This document shows positions 62,283 through 64,000 of a stretch of 64,000 bases of DNA, in pieces (the stretch's first letter is position 1; every line of letters begins with the position of its first letter). This stretch comes from CAYMPH01 sp964529415 (GTDB lineage: Bacteria > Spirochaetota > UBA4802 > UBA5550), in contig CAZGWD010000006.1 in assembly GCA_964529415.1 (NCBI GenBank), positions 124,001-188,000 on the forward strand, in the 5' to 3' direction. The notes under the pieces were generated by a model that saw nothing but the letters and a program-made list of their open reading frames with translations, was not told the DNA's origin and did not search any database. The position numbers were made by a program, and so were the translations under genes.

Positions 62283-62771
62283 ATGGATTATCTTTTTAAT
62301 CTTGAAAAAATTAATTATATTAAGGGCGACAAGCCTGATATTGAATGTATTCTTTGCGGTATAAGGGATAATGACAGCAGGGTTAAAAATCTTGAAATTT
62401 ACAGAAGCCGGGATTTTATAGTTTCACTGAATCTCTATCCGTTTAATCCCGGTCATCTAATGATCTTTCCTGTAAGACATATTGAAGATTACACGCAAAT
62501 CACCGATTCTGAAGCTTCAGAAATCCATAAATTAACAAGAATATCCATTGAAATTCTTCGTAAATATTTTAACTGCCAGGGAATTAATATCGGATATAAT
62601 CTTGGCCCGAACAGCGGCGCAAGTATCAGGCATATACATGAGCATATTGTACCGAGATACGGCAATGAGCTTGGATTTATGGATATTGTGGCAGGCGCAA
62701 GAGTTTTTGTTGTTGATCCTGTTTCTGTAAGAGAAAAATTAACTGAATTATTTAATTTGGAAGTTAAATAA
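62283..62771 (+). CDS. HIT-family hydrolase (AP4A-phosphorylase-like)
   Basis: 162 residues. The HIT motif HIHEHIVPRY gives the H-x-H-x-H arrangement with the catalytic middle His, and the family start CILCGIRDNDSR and NPGHLMIFPVRHIEDYTQI fit. An N-terminal CxxC (CILC) may bind zinc. Members hydrolyse dinucleoside polyphosphates or transfer AMP to phosphate. Located three bases after the cytochrome stop, it is likely in the same transcript. Confidence 0.88.
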   Translation: MDYLFNLEKINYIKGDKPDIECILCGIRDNDSRVKNLEIYRSRDFIVSLNLYPFNPGHLMIFPVRHIEDYTQITDSEASEIHKLTRISIEILRKYFNCQGINIGYNLGPNSGASIRHIHEHIVPRYGNELGFMDIVAGARVFVVDPVSVREKLTELFNLEVK

Positions 62772-62963
62772 TATTTAAAAAATGTTCATAATATTTTTTT
62801 AGTCTTTTCGTTTTTCTGGCTTGACATGAAGTGTTGAAATTCAATCGTTAATTCAATTTTTAAATAATTCATTTATCTGAATTTATAGAGCACATAAGGG
62901 AACTGTTTGATATAATCTATAAGATGTTCCGTTATTATATATTAAAATTTATGGAGGAGTATT

Positions 62964-64000
62964 ATGGCAATAAATCCAATAGTGGATTCAAGGGATGTAC
63001 GTTTTATTCTTTTTGAGATGCTTGAAATTCAGAATCTTACAAAATTTGAAAAATTTTCAGAGTTTGACAAGGATACATTTGAAGATGTTATTAATCTTGC
63101 TGAAAATATCGCAGTTCAGAAAGTTTATCCAATAAATTCCATTTCTGATAAAAAGGGAACATCTTACGATCCAGCAACAAAACAGGTTACAATTCCGGAT
63201 GAATATAAAGACGGTTTAAATGCTTATTATGAGGCAGGATTCATGTCAATGCCTGTTCATCCTGATCTGGGCGGAATGGGAATGCCTCAGGTTATTTATT
63301 CAACAACTACAGATTTTTTCAGCAGCGCAAGCGTTGCTTTTTCAATGTATCCAATGCTGAGTGTAGGCGCATTGAACATGATTATACACTTCATGCCTGA
63401 ATCTCCTGAGAAAAAGATTATAATTGAAAAAGTTCTCTCAGGCGAGTGGGGCGCAAGCATGTGTCTAACTGAACCGGATGCAGGTTCAGATGTTGGTGCT
63501 TTAAAAACAAAAGCAGTAAAAAATGCTGATGGTACATACAGCATAAAGGGAAATAAAATTTTTATTTCATCCGGAGAAAATGATTATTATAAAAATATGA
63601 TTCACCCTGTTCTTGCGCGAATTGAAGGTGATCCTTCAGGAACAAAAGGCATTTCAATTTTTGTTGTTCCAAAATTTAATTTTGACAAAACAGGCAAATT
63701 GCTCGATCAAAACGATGTTATTTGTTCCGGAATTGAGCATAAAATGGGAATCAAGGCAAGCGCAACCTGTTCATTGAATTTCGGCGATGAAGGCAAATGC
63801 GTTGGTACTCTTATGGGTGAAGAAAGAAAGGGCATGAAAATCATGTTCCAGATGATGAATGAAGCAAGACTTTATGTAGGAAGCCAGGGCATGTCAGTAT
63901 CAAGCGCAGCTTATCTGCATGCCTTGAATTATTCAAAAGACAGGGTTCAGGGAGTTCACGCCACCCAGATGATGAATCCTGAAGCAAAAGGTGTTTCGAT
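62964..64000 (+). CDS. Acyl-CoA dehydrogenase, second paralogue (truncated by window end)
   Basis: Open from ATG 62964 (GGAGG at 62953-62957 upstream) to the window edge with no stop, 345 codons. It follows the same order as the gene at 33764: MAINPIVDSRDVRFILFEML, MCLTEPDAGSDVGALKTKAV, KIFISSGENDYYKNMIHPVL, ARIEGDPSGTKG. The two proteins are close paralogues over the seen part but differ clearly in the substrate-loop residues. FAD-linked acyl-CoA oxidation. The 190 bases before it are AT-rich and hold a lone TTGACA at 62821. Confidence 0.92.
   Translation, partial: MAINPIVDSRDVRFILFEMLEIQNLTKFEKFSEFDKDTFEDVINLAENIAVQKVYPINSISDKKGTSYDPATKQVTIPDEYKDGLNAYYEAGFMSMPVHPDLGGMGMPQVIYSTTTDFFSSASVAFSMYPMLSVGALNMIIHFMPESPEKKIIIEKVLSGEWGASMCLTEPDAGSDVGALKTKAVKNADGTYSIKGNKIFISSGENDYYKNMIHPVLARIEGDPSGTKGISIFVVPKFNFDKTGKLLDQNDVICSGIEHKMGIKASATCSLNFGDEGKCVGTLMGEERKGMKIMFQMMNEARLYVGSQGMSVSSAAYLHALNYSKDRVQGVHATQMMNPEAKGVS

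Overview
The window is an AT-rich, gene-dense bacterial chromosome segment with about 55 protein genes, one tRNA, several broken genes and several palindromic intergenic repeats. Taxonomy is inference only. A Gram-negative anaerobe, most likely a spirochaete or close relative, fits best: there are many Sec-exported and lipobox proteins, LolA, outer-membrane beta-barrel tails, an LPP20-like exported protein, a DUF115/Maf motility-associated protein, InlB-repeat/DUF1566 lipoproteins, pyruvate:ferredoxin oxidoreductase (PFOR), ADP-forming acyl-CoA synthetase and long acyl-CoA dehydrogenases. No rRNA or other strong lineage marker is present.

Region by region. 1-1.3 kb: a metallo-beta-lactamase-fold hydrolase and a cyclic-nucleotide-binding protein. 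1.3-8.5 kb: four exported proteins (FlgO/CsgG-like, M48 metalloprotease, TPR-CHAT caspase-like protease, FecR-like/TPR protein). The two minus-strand members share an 18-base upstream motif. 8.7-11.9 kb: an extradiol dioxygenase; a DsbA/FrnE-like thiol oxidoreductase that reads through an in-frame TGA and so is probably a selenoprotein; and an ABC exporter pair. 12.0-14.5 kb: a decayed island bounded by a 47-bp copy of the tRNA-Val 3' end, holding a Fic AMPylase and remnants of AbiEii- and MNT-type nucleotidyltransferases. 14.5-15.1 kb: tRNA-Val, an HU-like protein and rpsT. 15.2-24.3 kb: a PHP phosphoesterase, an RtcA-like protein lacking the catalytic end, a CapA lipoprotein, a coiled-coil protein joined to a degenerate 5'-nucleotidase/barrel protein, and a fused acyl-CoA synthetase.

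24.4-33.5 kb: a broken gene, lgt with a DMT transporter, a GHKL-like/HDOD fusion followed directly by the Maf-type protein, a lipoprotein, and a three-gene envelope operon. 33.7-47.6 kb: acyl-CoA dehydrogenase with a strong terminator, an FN3/barrel protein, an InlB/DUF1566 lipoprotein, psd, nifJ, mntP, a RelE-type toxin-antitoxin pair and a CrtI-like oxidoreductase. 47.8-62.8 kb is a long collinear housekeeping run: aspS-phoH-pgpH-ybeY-tilS-ftsH, then lolA-rodZ-like, then rimO-pgsA-pgpA-multihaem cytochrome-HIT. A second, truncated acyl-CoA dehydrogenase closes the window.

Metabolically the genes point to anaerobic use of pyruvate and acyl-CoA (PFOR, acyl-CoA dehydrogenases, ADP-forming ligase) with reduced-cofactor disposal, plus envelope biogenesis (lgt, psd, pgsA/pgpA, lolA). 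The most unusual items are the TGA-containing thiol oxidoreductase with a candidate SECIS hairpin, the exported M48/CHAT/FecR/CsgG-like cluster, and several family members that have lost their catalytic residues.
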